Counted from the first letter of the stretch, positions 8,083 to 17,511 are shown. The stretch: DNA of 64,000 bases from Acinetobacter lwoffii (GCF_024129735.1 NZ_JAMXXK010000008.1:16599-80598); one strand, 5' to 3'. Notes: generated from the sequence alone by a model not told the origin. Numbers and translations are program-made.

Positions 8083-9302
8083 AAAAATTATTCGGGCGGC
8101 TCTGGATCGAATGGAAAATCGCGGTCAGTTTTTTGCGCGAGGGTCGCGCGCAGTCCATCATGATTACCATCGGGGTTGCCGTGGGCGTAGCGGTGATCGT
8201 CTTTATCACCGCTTTGATTCAGGGGCTGCAAGCCAATATTGTCGAACGAACCTTAGGTACACAGGCACATATTCGTCTGTTGTCACCGGATGAAGTCAAC
8301 CGGATTGTGTCACCTCCCGCCGGGACCGTGCAATTATTGCAGGAAGATAAACGGGCGCAGCGCCTGCGTTCAATCAACAATTGGCAACAGATTACCGAAA
8401 CACTGGATCAGTTACCTGTACTGACTGCTGTCTCGCCGGTGGTGTCTGGCCCTGCCTTTGTACAACGGGGTGATGCGATTGAATCCGTGGCCTTGGTCGG
8501 AATGAATTTGGAGCGTTATCAGCAGATCATTCCATTAAAAGAATATTTAACCAGTGGCCAGTTGCGGGTTGGCGCGGATGAGGTACTGATCGGCAGTCAA
8601 TTGGCCAAAGACCTCGGTGTTCAGGTCGGTAGCAAGTTGCGGCTAGATACTGGCCAACAAAATAGTGCTTTGGTGAATATTGCTGGTATTTTTGAGCTGG
8701 GCGTGCGCGAACTGGATGCGCGTTATGTTTATCTGGATCTTAAGCAGGCGCAGTCCTTACTCGGTCTGCCAGGCGGGGTAACGGTGATTGACCTGACCAT
8801 TGCCAATATTTTTGAGGCAGACCAGGTTGCCGCACAAGTCGGACGCCTGACCTCATTAAAAGCCGAAAGCTGGATTGAAACCAATGCCCAACTGATGAAT
8901 GCCATTACCGCACAAAGCCTGTCCACCAATATGATTATTGTATTTGTCGCAATTTCAGTGGCTTTCGGGATTGCCAGCGTCATGTCCGTCAGTGTGGTGC
9001 AGCGCACCCGGGAAATTGGTATTTTGCGGGCGACAGGTGCAACCCAATCGCAAATCTTGAGAGTTTTTCTGTTTCAGGGCGCAATCTTTGGCTTGCTCGG
9101 TTCGGTGCTGGGCAGCATAGTCAGTTATGGTCTGGTGTGGGTATTTAATAATTTTGGGCCAGGATTATTCTATATTCCAATTTCGATTGAGCTGGTGATT
9201 TTGGCGCTATTATTGGCGACATTAACAGGCGTACTGGCTGCAGCGGTGCCATCACGCCGGGCCGCGGCACTCGATCCGGTGGAGGCGATTCGTCATGTCT
9301 GA
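8079..9302 (+). CDS. ABC transporter permease, FtsX/MacB type
   Basis: 407 residues, beginning at TTG 8079, which overlaps the adaptor's stop codon (TTGA). One membrane segment lies near the N terminus (IMITIGVAVGVAVIVFITAL), then a periplasmic domain of about 220 residues, then three C-terminal membrane segments with SVVQRTREIGILRATGAT, the typical FtsX/LolC/MacB signature before the last helices. This four-helix layout belongs to mechanotransmission ABC systems (MacB, LolCE, FtsX) that drive periplasmic work rather than transport through the membrane. The start resembles DevC-type permeases paired with a separate ATPase. Confidence 0.85.
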   Translation: MKKLFGRLWIEWKIAVSFLREGRAQSIMITIGVAVGVAVIVFITALIQGLQANIVERTLGTQAHIRLLSPDEVNRIVSPPAGTVQLLQEDKRAQRLRSINNWQQITETLDQLPVLTAVSPVVSGPAFVQRGDAIESVALVGMNLERYQQIIPLKEYLTSGQLRVGADEVLIGSQLAKDLGVQVGSKLRLDTGQQNSALVNIAGIFELGVRELDARYVYLDLKQAQSLLGLPGGVTVIDLTIANIFEADQVAAQVGRLTSLKAESWIETNAQLMNAITAQSLSTNMIIVFVAISVAFGIASVMSVSVVQRTREIGILRATGATQSQILRVFLFQGAIFGLLGSVLGSIVSYGLVWVFNNFGPGLFYIPISIELVILALLLATLTGVLAAAVPSRRAAALDPVEAIRHV

Positions 9303-10011
9303 GCAATCTCAGGAAGTTCTGCGTCTGGAAGCGCTACGCAAGTCTTATAATATTGGCCAGCCCAATGAGGTTGAGGTCTTGCATGGTATTGACCTGCGCA
9401 TTGATCGCAACGACTTTGCCGCCCTCATTGGTCCTTCCGGTTCTGGGAAAAGTACCTTATTGAATATTCTGGGACTGCTAGATAAACCAACGAGCGGCGA
9501 GCTGTACTTGTTGGGACAACCTACCAGTGCGATGGATGACACCGGTCGTACGGCGCTGCGCGGCAACAGTATTGGGTTTGTATTTCAGTTTCACCATCTT
9601 ATTCAGGCCTTTAGTGCACTGGATAATATTCTCATGCCTTTAATGATGGCGCATGGCAAACCCAATCAGCAGGCAATGCAACGCGCACGTGATTTACTCG
9701 CTGCAGTGGGGCTGGAAAAATTTGCTGAACGTAAACCGAATGAACTGTCTGGAGGGCAGCAGCAGCGGGTGGCCATTGCCCGGGCCTTGATTACTGAGCC
9801 GGCATTATTATTGGCCGATGAACCGACAGGTAATCTGGATACCCAGACCGCGGCTGATATGTTTGAACTGTTTCGTAAAGTGCATCGTGAACGCGACTGC
9901 GCCGTACTTTTGGTCACGCATGATCCGCGCTTGTCTGCCACTTGTGACCGTACCATCAATCTGGTCGATGGCCGGATTGAAAGCGATTCGAGCAATTCGC
10001 ATCAAGATTAA
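9295..10011 (+). CDS. ABC transporter ATPase, LolD/MacB-NBD type
   Basis: 238 residues, overlapping the permease by 8 bases. Walker A is GPSGSGKST (about residues 43-51), the ABC signature is LSGGQQQRVAIARAL (about 146-160), Walker B is LLLADEPTGNLD (about 171-182) and the switch His is in VTHDPR. The sequence IGFVFQFHHLI at the Q-loop is typical of the LolD/MacB subgroup. It completes an adaptor-permease-ATPase export unit; candidates for the cargo include lipids, lipoproteins, heme or peptides, and the sequence does not decide. Confidence 0.9.
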   Translation: MSEQSQEVLRLEALRKSYNIGQPNEVEVLHGIDLRIDRNDFAALIGPSGSGKSTLLNILGLLDKPTSGELYLLGQPTSAMDDTGRTALRGNSIGFVFQFHHLIQAFSALDNILMPLMMAHGKPNQQAMQRARDLLAAVGLEKFAERKPNELSGGQQQRVAIARALITEPALLLADEPTGNLDTQTAADMFELFRKVHRERDCAVLLVTHDPRLSATCDRTINLVDGRIESDSSNSHQD

Positions 10012-10032
10012 TCCAAACTATAAGGAACCAGA

Positions 10033-10395
10033 ATGTCCAACTTACAGGATCCAAGAGTTTTATTTGCCTTAGAAAGAACTGCATTAGCCTGGAATCGTAG
10101 TGGGCTGACCTTGATTGCTTTTGGCTTTGTGATTGAAAAATCAAATTTACTGGCGCAACTGGTCGATCCGGAAAAATATCAGAATAAAATTGTTTATAGT
10201 CACTGGCTGGGAATTGCAGTCATTCTATTCGGTATGTTGATCAATATCGGTTCTATCCTGCAATATCGGGCTGGCCTCAGATCTTTGACCCCGGCAGAAT
10301 TTATTTCTGACTATCAGACCCAGCATCCTGTTTTGTTAAATTTATTCACCGTGTTGACCGGAATATTGTTAATTATTTCATTCTGGATCAGTTGA
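10033..10395 (+). CDS. DUF202 (YidH-like) membrane protein
   Basis: 120 residues. The N-terminal signature DPRVLFALERTALAWNRSGL (residues 6-25) and three predicted membrane helices match the DUF202/YidH family of small inner membrane proteins of unknown function. AAGGAA precedes the ATG. It starts 21 bases after the ABC ATPase gene, so it may belong to the same transcript. An insertion sequence begins 20 bases past its stop. Confidence 0.85.
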   Translation: MSNLQDPRVLFALERTALAWNRSGLTLIAFGFVIEKSNLLAQLVDPEKYQNKIVYSHWLGIAVILFGMLINIGSILQYRAGLRSLTPAEFISDYQTQHPVLLNLFTVLTGILLIISFWIS

Positions 10396-10430
10396 AAGAT
10401 GAATGCTGAAGAATAGATCTCTTGCGAAAG

Positions 10431-10901
10431 TTAATTTAAGAGCGTCCAGTTCACCATTCCAGCAATTAAATTCATTCTTAGACCAAATCGTTTCCGTCTA
10501 TTTCTATAGCGTTCTGTTAATATCCGAAAATATTTAAGTTTGCCGTTGATATGTTCAATTGTGATCCTACGCCGACTGATTTCTTGGTTGATCTGTTTTG
10601 CTATTTTGGGTAATGATAAATTCTTAGGTTTCTTGATTGGAATGAGTAACTTACTCTTAATCTGATGAAATCCTTTATAGGCTAAATCTGCCATAATACA
10701 AGGATAAATGATCATCTCCTTAAAATACTTACGCGCAATCGTCAGATCATGTTTTCTGCCACTTTCGACCTGTATACTTACAATTTGCTTTAGTCTTGGG
10801 TTAAAAATGACCTGTGTTTTTAGCGTATGTTTCTTCTTTTTACCACTATAGAATTTTCTTTGTTTTTTTGGGATGCTCAATCTGTGACTCAGTGACATCA
10901 A
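10431..10901 (-). CDS. IS5-family transposase, second frame (OrfB)
   Basis: 156 residues overlapping the first frame by 56 bases. It supplies the second catalytic Asp (IMADLAYKG) and the Glu in RRITIEHINGKLK, so the full DDE triad is present across the two frames. Its real product is probably the fusion made by slippage at the A7 run, as in other two-frame IS5 elements, rather than a separate protein from its internal ATG. Confidence 0.85.
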   Translation of the reverse strand: MMSLSHRLSIPKKQRKFYSGKKKKHTLKTQVIFNPRLKQIVSIQVESGRKHDLTIARKYFKEMIIYPCIMADLAYKGFHQIKSKLLIPIKKPKNLSLPKIAKQINQEISRRRITIEHINGKLKYFRILTERYRNRRKRFGLRMNLIAGMVNWTLLN

Positions 10902-11244
10902 CGATCACATAATCCCCCTCACTAAACTTTTGATTCCTTTTAGGCAATGCGAAAATCCGTGATTGAATCAGAGCATTTTCAACTTTATGAATAGTACGAT
11001 TCACATTGCTTTCAGCTAGGTTATAGTCAGCGGATAACTCAATTTGAGTTCTATAACAGCGTAAGTAATTTAAAGTTAACAACAATTGATCCTCTAAACA
11101 CAACGAATGAGGTCTTCCAGATTTTTTCTTGGCAAGTTCAGCGTGTTGTAACACCGATACCATTTTTAAGAATAATGGACGAGGAACTCCAACGAGTCGT
11201 TTAAATTCCCCATCATTAAATCGAGTTAAATTTTCATATTTCAT
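10846..11244 (-). CDS. IS5-family transposase, first frame (OrfA)
   Basis: 132 residues. It carries an N-terminal helix-turn-helix region (LEDQLLLTLNYLRCYRTQIE) and the first catalytic Asp in DYVIVDVTESQIEHP near residue 113. The frame ends shortly after a run of seven A (plus strand T run at 10863-10869), where ribosomal frameshifting into the second frame would restore the DDE transposase. Confidence 0.85.
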   Translation of the reverse strand: MKYENLTRFNDGEFKRLVGVPRPLFLKMVSVLQHAELAKKKSGRPHSLCLEDQLLLTLNYLRCYRTQIELSADYNLAESNVNRTIHKVENALIQSRIFALPKRNQKFSEGDYVIVDVTESQIEHPKKTKKIL

Positions 11245-11350
11245 GGGGCTAGTATAAACAATTTTTTACTTTCGCAAGAGATCTAATGAATGGACATGTT
11301 CAGTCACCATTCCGGACTGGGTTAAATTTGAATGTTACTCGGTAGGCTTG

Positions 11351-11785
11351 ATGATTTCTGGTATGGCCAATCCTGAAAAAGTTCTGGATTTCCTGGATAT
11401 TTTTGGCGACTGGGATCCGAGTCTGGCCTTTGTGATGTTGGGCGCGATAGTGGTTGCCTTTATTCCATTTCAAAAAGCCAGTCGAAATCTGGCTACGAAA
11501 ACTGTATTTGATGAACCGATCCAGTTACCGACCAATCAGAAAATTGATTCTAGACTGGTGACGGGCAGTCTTTTATTTGGTGTCGGCTGGGGAATTGCCG
11601 GTATTTGTCCGGCATCCAGTCTGACCTTGATCGGTTTAGGTCACTATCAGGCCGTTTATTTTATTCTTGCCATGCTGGCAGGGATTTACTTACATCGTCA
11701 ATGGGCAGGAGCATCATCATGGGTCAGAGCGCTGTGGTTCAGGATTTTTTTCATGAAGATACCAATATATTTAGTTATATCGTGA
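11351..11785 (+). CDS. YeeE/YedE-type sulfur (thiosulfate) transporter, small half
   Basis: About 145 residues from ATG 11351; TTG 11348 is also possible. GLMISGMANPEKVLDFLDIF at the start and GWGIAGICPASSL near residue 80 are family features; the second holds the conserved Cys-Pro expected to handle thiosulfate or related sulfur. The family normally starts about 15 residues earlier with a membrane segment. Here the frame stays open back to the insertion sequence but the upstream residues do not look like that segment. The C terminus after YLHRQWAG (last 26 residues) overlaps the next gene and looks atypical. The gene may be intact, or damaged at both ends. The usual larger or second YeeE partner is absent upstream. 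Confidence 0.65.
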   Translation: MISGMANPEKVLDFLDIFGDWDPSLAFVMLGAIVVAFIPFQKASRNLATKTVFDEPIQLPTNQKIDSRLVTGSLLFGVGWGIAGICPASSLTLIGLGHYQAVYFILAMLAGIYLHRQWAGASSWVRALWFRIFFMKIPIYLVIS

Positions 11786-12594
11786 GTGATCCGGCCACTG
11801 GAAAATGTGCGGTAATTGATAGCGTACTGGATTATGATGCTGCCTCAGCCAGCACCTCGACCACGCATGCGGATCGCATCATCGCCTATGTACGAGAACA
11901 TGAACTTGAAGTTGAGTGGATTCTTGAAACTCATGTGCATGCTGATCATTTGACCGCAGCGCAATATCTGCATTCACAGTTGGGCGGCAAAATGGCCATG
12001 AGCCATCATATCTCTGTGGTTCAAGAGACCTTTGGCGCGATCTATCATCTGGACATCAAGCAGTTTAATCTTGCTCAGCCATTTGATTATCTGTTTGCTG
12101 ATCATGAAGCATTCAGCATTGGTTCATTGCAGGCCTATAACATTCCGACACCGGGCCACACACCGGCCTGTCTCAGCTATGTGATTGGGGATGCGGTCTT
12201 TGTCGGCGATACATTGTTCATGCCGGATTACGGCACAGCGCGCTGTGATTTTCCTAAAGGCAGTGCCGCGACTTTATTTGATTCGGTTCAAAAGCTGTAT
12301 CAGTTGCCAGACGCCACCCGGGTATTTTTATGTCATGACTATTTACCGGAACATCGCGACTACTTTGTCTGTGAAACTGATATTCAGACCCAGAAGCAGC
12401 ATAATGTCCATATTCACACTGGCACGGCCAAAGCTGATTTTGTTGAAATGCGCCAGCAGCGGGATGCCAAATTGGGCATGCCCAAACTGATTTTACCGGC
12501 GATTCAGATCAATATGCGTGCCGGTCAATTTCCTGAAGCGGAAGAAAATGGAATTTCTTATTTAAAACTGCCCTTAAATTATTTCCATGCCTGA
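11719..12594 (+). CDS. MBL-fold hydrolase, persulfide dioxygenase-like (Blh type)
   Basis: 291 residues from ATG 11719, preceded by AGGAG at 11707-11711; longer in-frame starts lie inside the YeeE gene and lack such a site. The metal motif is THVHADHLTAA (HxHxDH), with later His in PTPGHTPACL and Asp in VFVGDTLFMPD, typical of the metallo-beta-lactamase fold. Proteins of this ETHE1/Blh type oxidise glutathione persulfide. Its coupling with a YeeE transporter is a known sulfide and thiosulfate detoxification arrangement, often under the repressor BigR, which is not found here. Confidence 0.85.
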   Translation: MGQSAVVQDFFHEDTNIFSYIVSDPATGKCAVIDSVLDYDAASASTSTTHADRIIAYVREHELEVEWILETHVHADHLTAAQYLHSQLGGKMAMSHHISVVQETFGAIYHLDIKQFNLAQPFDYLFADHEAFSIGSLQAYNIPTPGHTPACLSYVIGDAVFVGDTLFMPDYGTARCDFPKGSAATLFDSVQKLYQLPDATRVFLCHDYLPEHRDYFVCETDIQTQKQHNVHIHTGTAKADFVEMRQQRDAKLGMPKLILPAIQINMRAGQFPEAEENGISYLKLPLNYFHA

Positions 12595-12619
12595 GATTTA
12601 AATAAACGCGGCATGAAAA

Positions 12620-12655
12620 AAGGATGTACGCGATTGCCTACATCCTTAAATTTTG
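12620..12655 (+). terminator. Terminator after the MBL-fold gene
   Basis: AAGGATGTA (12620-12628) pairs perfectly with TACATCCTT (12639-12647), followed by AAATTTT. The tail is weak but the place, 25 bases after the stop, is right. Confidence 0.6.
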
Positions 12656-12819
12656 ACGGTTGAATGCTAATGATTCTGTCTTTTAGCTTGATCTAATCAT
12701 TGAGCGCCGGTAAATCATACCTATTGAAAGCATCAGGATGAAACCGAACTTAGTGGCACTACCACAAGTTTGCGCTTCATCCTTGCATGAGCCTGATCTC
12801 AAATTTCATCCATCAGGTT

Positions 12820-13320
12820 TTATTGTTCCAGATTACTTCTCAACATCCAGGCAGTTTTTTCGTGTACTTCCAGTCTTTGCGTGAGAATGTCAGCAGTCGG
12901 CTGATCATTGGCTTCTTCAATGATCGAAAAAATACTTCTGGCGGTACGTGCCACAGTTTCATGTGCATCTACCAGTAAACGTATCATTTCTTCGGCTTTA
13001 GGCACACCTTCGACCTCTTTAATGGAGGTGAGTTTTACAAACTGTTTATAAGTACCGGGTGCTGCAAAGCCCAAAGCCCGAATACGTTCAGCAATGATGT
13101 CCAGCGCATTCCACTGCTCGGTGTATTGGGTCATAAACATGTTGTGCAGGCTGTTGAACTGGGGGCCGGTGACATTCCAGTGAAAATTATGGGTCATCAA
13201 ATACAGGGTATAACTGTCTGCTAAAAGTCTGGATAAACCTTCGACAATTTTGGCGCGATCATCATGCGAAATCCCGATATCAATTTTCATTGCTTTAGAT
13301 TCTTTTTTAGAAGAGGCCAT
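12820..13320 (-). CDS. dps: Dps family DNA-binding ferritin-like protein
   Basis: 166 residues. [17 protein letters not shown] (about residues 44-60) and [19 protein letters not shown] (about 66-84) carry the His, Asp and Glu ligands of the Dps ferroxidase centre, which lies between subunits. The Lys-rich N terminus ([12 protein letters not shown]) suits DNA binding. Dps dodecamers oxidise ferrous iron with hydrogen peroxide and shield DNA. AAGGAG lies 9 bases ahead of the ATG. It sits opposite the catalase gene across a 750-base gap, a peroxide-defence neighbourhood. Confidence 0.93.
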   Translation of the reverse strand: MASSKKESKAMKIDIGISHDDRAKIVEGLSRLLADSYTLYLMTHNFHWNVTGPQFNSLHNMFMTQYTEQWNALDIIAERIRALGFAAPGTYKQFVKLTSIKEVEGVPKAEEMIRLLVDAHETVARTARSIFSIIEEANDQPTADILTQRLEVHEKTAWMLRSNLEQ

Positions 13321-14070
13321 GCTCTTACTCCTTCAAACTTAACGCGATACGGTGTATTAAAATAAAGTCGGATGTAGTCGAAGCCCGAGCCAAGAGATGA
13401 AATGATCTCTATGACTTTGTATTTGATCTGAACAGGCTGATGGATTTAAGTGGTTATAAGTTATAGATATTAGATCAATATGAGGGCAGGAAGTTTAGTC
13501 ATTATGTATAAGCAGGGCGCGGGATTGTAACTATTTAAATCTGTCAAATTTTGGCCATCTTCAGCGGTAGCACGTTAATTTCTTATGGTAAATTCTACTT
13601 CTAAAAAGTCCTAATCATTTCAAGATCGAAACATCGTGTTGCGTCATAACGTTTATTTATGAGCAAGATCACATATCACTACACTAAATCTTTATTTAGA
13701 CATATCTCTTTAATATTTTATTTTAAATAAATAACTTAGATAAAAATTTAAATCATCAATAAACCCAAAATTTATAAAAAATAACACAATGCTGCCTTAA
13801 TTAAACAAGGCACTACAAACAATAATAAATCTCTTTCTTAAATGCAGTTATGTTAGGACACAGGCGAAACCAATAACAATAATCCCAGAAAAGCAAAAAT
13901 GCTTCGAGTCAGCATATTCAGAAGAAATGTGAGGCTGATACAGGATCGGCTGTAGCAGATTGACTTACGGGAGACGTTGGTTGGTTAAGCCATGCGACAT
14001 ATAAGCTCAAGCGACTTTGAGATAGACCAAAAATATCTGAACTAAACTCAAGCTCAGCAAGGAATACATC
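13321..14070. other. Intergenic region between dps and katE, no gene seen
   Basis: About 750 bases, AT-rich in the middle (13680-13800), containing only short shadow frames. It must hold the divergent promoters of the Dps and catalase genes. I could not pick a convincing promoter or OxyR-type site by eye. Confidence 0.5.
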
Positions 14071-16194
14071 ATGAAAATTAAGGCCAATAGCCCCGCGACT
14101 GGTAAAGACGGTTTAGACAAACAAAATACCAATAAAAAAAGTGAGCAGCTCGACGCATATCGCAGTGATGCGACCGAGCAGGCACTCACCACCAATCAAG
14201 GGGTTAAAATTTCCGATAACCAGAACAGTCTCAAGGCAGGCGTTCGCGGGGCGACCTTGATCGAAGATTTTATTCTTCGGGAAAAAATTACCCATTTTGA
14301 CCATGAGCGAATTCCAGAACGTATTGTGCATGCCCGTGGTGTCGGCGCACATGGCTATTTTGAGGCTTATCCGGGGAATGAAAAACTGACCAAGGCAGGC
14401 TTCTTGACTAACACCAGTGTGCAAACGCCAGTATTTGTGCGCTTTTCTACCGTACAGGGCCCGCGTGGTTCAGCAGATACGGTACGTGATATTCGCGGTT
14501 TTGCGACCAAGTTTTATACTGATGAAGGTAACTTCGATCTGGTAGCGAATGATGCGCCGGTATTCTTTATTCAGGATGGGATCAAGTTCCCGGATTTCGT
14601 ACATGCAGTCAAGCCTGAACCTCAGACCGAGATTCCTACCGGTGCATCTGCACATGATACTTTCTGGGACTTTGTTTCCTTAGTCCCTGAATCTGCACAT
14701 GCGGTGATGTGGGCCATGTCGGATCGGGGTATTCCGCGTAATTTAAGAGCCATTCAAGGCTTTGGTGTGCATACTTTCCGTTTTATCAATGCCGAGAATA
14801 AAGCGGTTTTTGTGAAATTCCACTGGACCCCAAAACAGGGTCTAGCCCAACTGGTCTGGGATGAAGCACAAAAACTGGCAGGTAAGGATCCGGATTTCCA
14901 TCGTCGTGACTTATATGAAGTGATTGCATCCGGTAACTATCCGGAATGGGAACTGGGTGTACAGGTCGTTCCAGAAGAAGATGAGATGAAGTACGACTTC
15001 GACTTGCTGGATCCAACCAAAATTATTCCGGAAGAACTGGTGCCAGTGACACCGATTGGCAGAATGGTACTGAACCGTAATGTCGATTATTTCTTCGGTG
15101 AAACCGAGCAGGTGGCATTCTGTCCGGGACATATCGTACCGGGACTGGATTTTACCAATGATCCGTTATTGCAGGCACGTCTGTTCTCCTATACCGATAC
15201 TCAGCTCAGCCGTTTAGGTGGCCCGAACTTCCACCAGATTCCAATCAACAAGCCAGTTTGTCCATTCCACAATAACCAGCGTGACGGTCTACATCAGCGT
15301 ATTGTGCATACCGGTCAAGCCAGTTATGAGCCGAACTCGATTGACAATAACTGGCCGGCTGAAACTCCGCCCGCAGCACAAGGTGGTGGTTTTGAAAGCT
15401 ATCAGGAGCGTATTGATGGACACAAGATCCGTCAGCGTAGCGAATCATTCAGTGATCACTTTAGTCAGGCCCGTCTTTTCTACCGCAGCCAGGCACCACA
15501 TGAGCAAAAGCACATTGTCGATGCCTATGTCTTCGAGCTGAGCAAGGTGGAGCGCAAATATATTCGTGAACGTGAAGTACTTGAAGTGCTCTGCAATATC
15601 GATCTGGACTTGGCACAGCAGGTTGCTGACCAATTGGGTATTGAAATTCCGGCAGAGAAAAAGGCAGCAACATTGCCAGATGTGCAGGTTTCACCACGTT
15701 TATCTTTTGAGGCATTTAAACCTGAAGATATTAAGGCACGCAAAATTGCGCTATTGGTGCACGACAAGGCCAATGAGGCCAGTATCAAAGCTGTTCAAGC
15801 TTGGGCAGAATCAGAAGGGGCTGTGGTCGATGTACTGACCCCAAAACCGGGCCCGGTACTGGGTCAGCAAGGCGAGGTGATTCCTTCCGATGGTATGCAA
15901 AAAGCAGAACCATCCATTGCCTATGATGCTGTGGTGATTGCTGACGGTGACAATTACGATGTGGTGATGAAAGATGGTGTGGCGACTCATTATCTGCTGG
16001 AAGCTTACAAGCATTTAAAACCAATCGTGTTCCTGGGCGATAAAGGCAAGCTGATTGAGGATCTGCGCTTGGTTAGCGATGAAGGAACTCTGGCAAACGG
16101 ACAGTTTGAAGCAGTACAAGATAGCTTCAAGACTTTGATCCTGAACCATCGTGTCTGGGCGCGTGAAGCGATTGCGGAAGCAATTCCTGCCTAA
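14071..16194 (+). CDS. katE: Catalase HPII (large-subunit monofunctional catalase)
   Basis: 707 residues, the large clade-2 size. The catalytic His is in [12 protein letters not shown] (H87), the distal Asn in [10 protein letters not shown] (N160), and the proximal heme Tyr in [15 protein letters not shown] (near residue 374). After about residue 565 a flavodoxin/DJ-1-like domain follows ([20 protein letters not shown]), as in E. coli KatE. It splits hydrogen peroxide into water and oxygen in the cytoplasm. The ATG at 14071 has AGCAAGGA upstream. It is usually a stationary-phase gene; no promoter evidence was read here. Confidence 0.95.
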   Translation: MKIKANSPATGKDGLDKQNTNKKSEQLDAYRSDATEQALTTNQGVKISDNQNSLKAGVRGATLIEDFILREKITHFDHERIPERIVHARGVGAHGYFEAYPGNEKLTKAGFLTNTSVQTPVFVRFSTVQGPRGSADTVRDIRGFATKFYTDEGNFDLVANDAPVFFIQDGIKFPDFVHAVKPEPQTEIPTGASAHDTFWDFVSLVPESAHAVMWAMSDRGIPRNLRAIQGFGVHTFRFINAENKAVFVKFHWTPKQGLAQLVWDEAQKLAGKDPDFHRRDLYEVIASGNYPEWELGVQVVPEEDEMKYDFDLLDPTKIIPEELVPVTPIGRMVLNRNVDYFFGETEQVAFCPGHIVPGLDFTNDPLLQARLFSYTDTQLSRLGGPNFHQIPINKPVCPFHNNQRDGLHQRIVHTGQASYEPNSIDNNWPAETPPAAQGGGFESYQERIDGHKIRQRSESFSDHFSQARLFYRSQAPHEQKHIVDAYVFELSKVERKYIREREVLEVLCNIDLDLAQQVADQLGIEIPAEKKAATLPDVQVSPRLSFEAFKPEDIKARKIALLVHDKANEASIKAVQAWAESEGAVVDVLTPKPGPVLGQQGEVIPSDGMQKAEPSIAYDAVVIADGDNYDVVMKDGVATHYLLEAYKHLKPIVFLGDKGKLIEDLRLVSDEGTLANGQFEAVQDSFKTLILNHRVWAREAIAEAIPA

Positions 16195-16214
16195 ACGATC
16201 CAATTTATGTTTTA

Positions 16215-16242
16215 GAGGATAGAGGCTCCGGCTTCTATCCTC
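16215..16242 (+). terminator. Hairpin after katE
   Basis: GAGGATAGA (16215-16223) pairs perfectly with TCTATCCTC (16234-16242), 20 bases after the katE stop. The following bases ATGGTTTT make a poor U tract, so termination may be partial and allow reading into the small gene at 16254. Confidence 0.5.
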
Positions 16243-16253
16243 ATGGTTTTAAA

Positions 16254-16475
16254 ATGGATGAAGAGATGGTGAGACCGGACGTCAAAAAGTTGTTAGCGCA
16301 AGCACAGCAAGCCAAATGGAGCAGAGAGCAGGATATTTATCTGATTGAACATAATCATTTGCCTTTAGCTGAACTGATGCAGCAACTTTGTTTCAATGAA
16401 GAAGAGATTAATGCACGCCGTAAGGTATTAGGGCTGACCACACGTTTAAAACAAATGCGCAAGCTTTCTCATTAA
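16254..16475 (+). CDS. Small hypothetical protein (73 residues)
   Basis: Sequence starts MDEEMVRPDVKKLLAQAQQA and is charged, helical and without signal or membrane segments. The stretch SREQDIYLIEHNHLPLAELM followed by FNEEEINARRKVLGL looks like two helices of a small DNA-binding or regulatory protein, but no family was recognised. No clear ribosome binding site precedes ATG 16254; ATG 16266 has a weak GAAGAG. It lies between katE and the four-gene operon and may be read with either. Confidence 0.6.
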   Translation: MDEEMVRPDVKKLLAQAQQAKWSREQDIYLIEHNHLPLAELMQQLCFNEEEINARRKVLGLTTRLKQMRKLSH

Positions 16476-16527
16476 CTGACTTTACAAACACAACAACATT
16501 ATCCGTATTTTATGAGGAACCGCATGC

Positions 16528-17511
16528 ATGAACCTCGGTTCAATATTACAAAGATTTGAAACTTCTCCTCTGGAGCTACAAGAAAAAATTCACCACACTT
16601 TAATGGAGCTGGTAGAGATTTCCGCTCAGGTGCCTTATCCCGCTTCCGGAGCGACCTTAAAACGCTGGCAGATGCTTAGTCAGGTTTCGGCAAGCAATCT
16701 GAGCCTGGGCAAACTGTATGAATCGCATTTAGATGCTTTAGCTATTCTGCATGAACTGAATATTCCGGTAGAACAAAAAGGCTTATGGGCAGTATGGGCG
16801 GCAGAAGGCGGTCCCAAACCTTTAACATTGCAAGCAGGAAAGCTAAGCGGAATTAAGCCCTGGTGTTCTGCATCGGTCTGGGTGCAACACGGTCTGCTGA
16901 CTTACCGTGATGAGCAGCAACAATCCCAATTACTGATTCTAGATTTGTCACAAGAAGGCATTCAGCATCATCAGGATGCCTGGCAGGCAGTGGGCATGCA
17001 GCATACCTTGACTGCCCGGCTTGAACTGGATCAGGTTAAGGCGGAAAAAGTCGCAGCTCCAAATGCCTATCTGGATCGGCCCGGATTCTGGCATGGCGCC
17101 GCAGGTGTGGCCGCGTGCTGGTATGGCGCAACCGTGCGTTTGGCTGAATATTTAAGACAGGCAGTATTGTTAAAACCGCATGCCTATAAGGCCATGTATC
17201 TCGGTGAAATTAGTCGGGAGCTTTTAGCGACACAGTCCTTATTTTATCAAGTTGCTGCATTGATTGATCAGCAACCGCAACACGCACATGAGTTAAAGAT
17301 TCGTAGCCTACGTGCTCAGGTGGAAGCGACTGCCTTAAATGTACTAACTCATGTAGGTAAGGCACTTGGTGCTGGGCCGTATTGTGAGCATCCGCATTTC
17401 GCTCGGCTTGCAGCAGATCTTCCGGTATTTATTCGTCAAAGTCATGCTGCATTTGACTTGGAGCGGATTGGCGAGCTGACTGCACAGGAGGAACAATTAT
17501 GGACGTTATAA
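16528..17511 (+). CDS. Acyl-CoA dehydrogenase-like protein (first gene of a four-gene operon)
   Basis: 327 residues, shorter than the usual 380. The middle has an acyl-CoA dehydrogenase beta-domain pattern (WAVWAAEGG, LSGIKPWCSASVWVQHGLL) and the C-terminal half an alpha-bundle (GAAGVAACWYGATVRLAEYL, ALNVLTHVGKALGAGPYCEH). The usual catalytic Glu context of acyl-CoA dehydrogenases is not evident, so the reaction is uncertain; a flavin-dependent oxidation of an acyl or amino group is one possibility. GAGGA lies upstream of the ATG. The 3' end overlaps the PIG-L gene by 13 bases, indicating translational coupling. Confidence 0.7.
   Translation: MNLGSILQRFETSPLELQEKIHHTLMELVEISAQVPYPASGATLKRWQMLSQVSASNLSLGKLYESHLDALAILHELNIPVEQKGLWAVWAAEGGPKPLTLQAGKLSGIKPWCSASVWVQHGLLTYRDEQQQSQLLILDLSQEGIQHHQDAWQAVGMQHTLTARLELDQVKAEKVAAPNAYLDRPGFWHGAAGVAACWYGATVRLAEYLRQAVLLKPHAYKAMYLGEISRELLATQSLFYQVAALIDQQPQHAHELKIRSLRAQVEATALNVLTHVGKALGAGPYCEHPHFARLAADLPVFIRQSHAAFDLERIGELTAQEEQLWTL

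Larger units (their letters stand above)
10416..11283 (-). mobile_element. IS5-family insertion sequence (IS427-like group), apparently complete
   Basis: The ends are inverted repeats starting GATCTCTTGCGAAAGT, at 10416 and, inverted, ending at 11283. They are flanked by TA on both sides (10414-10415 and 11284-11285), fitting the short target duplication of this group. Length is 868 bases. It carries two overlapping transposase frames on the minus strand. Removing the element and one TA rejoins the downstream region of the DUF202 gene directly to the start of the YeeE-like gene, so it is a simple insertion that separated the sulfur gene from whatever lay upstream. Confidence 0.9.

Noticed and set aside
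9666..9995. 109-residue frame opposite the ABC ATPase gene
   Set aside because: It is antisense to Walker B and signature motifs; composition is improbable and the sense gene is certain.
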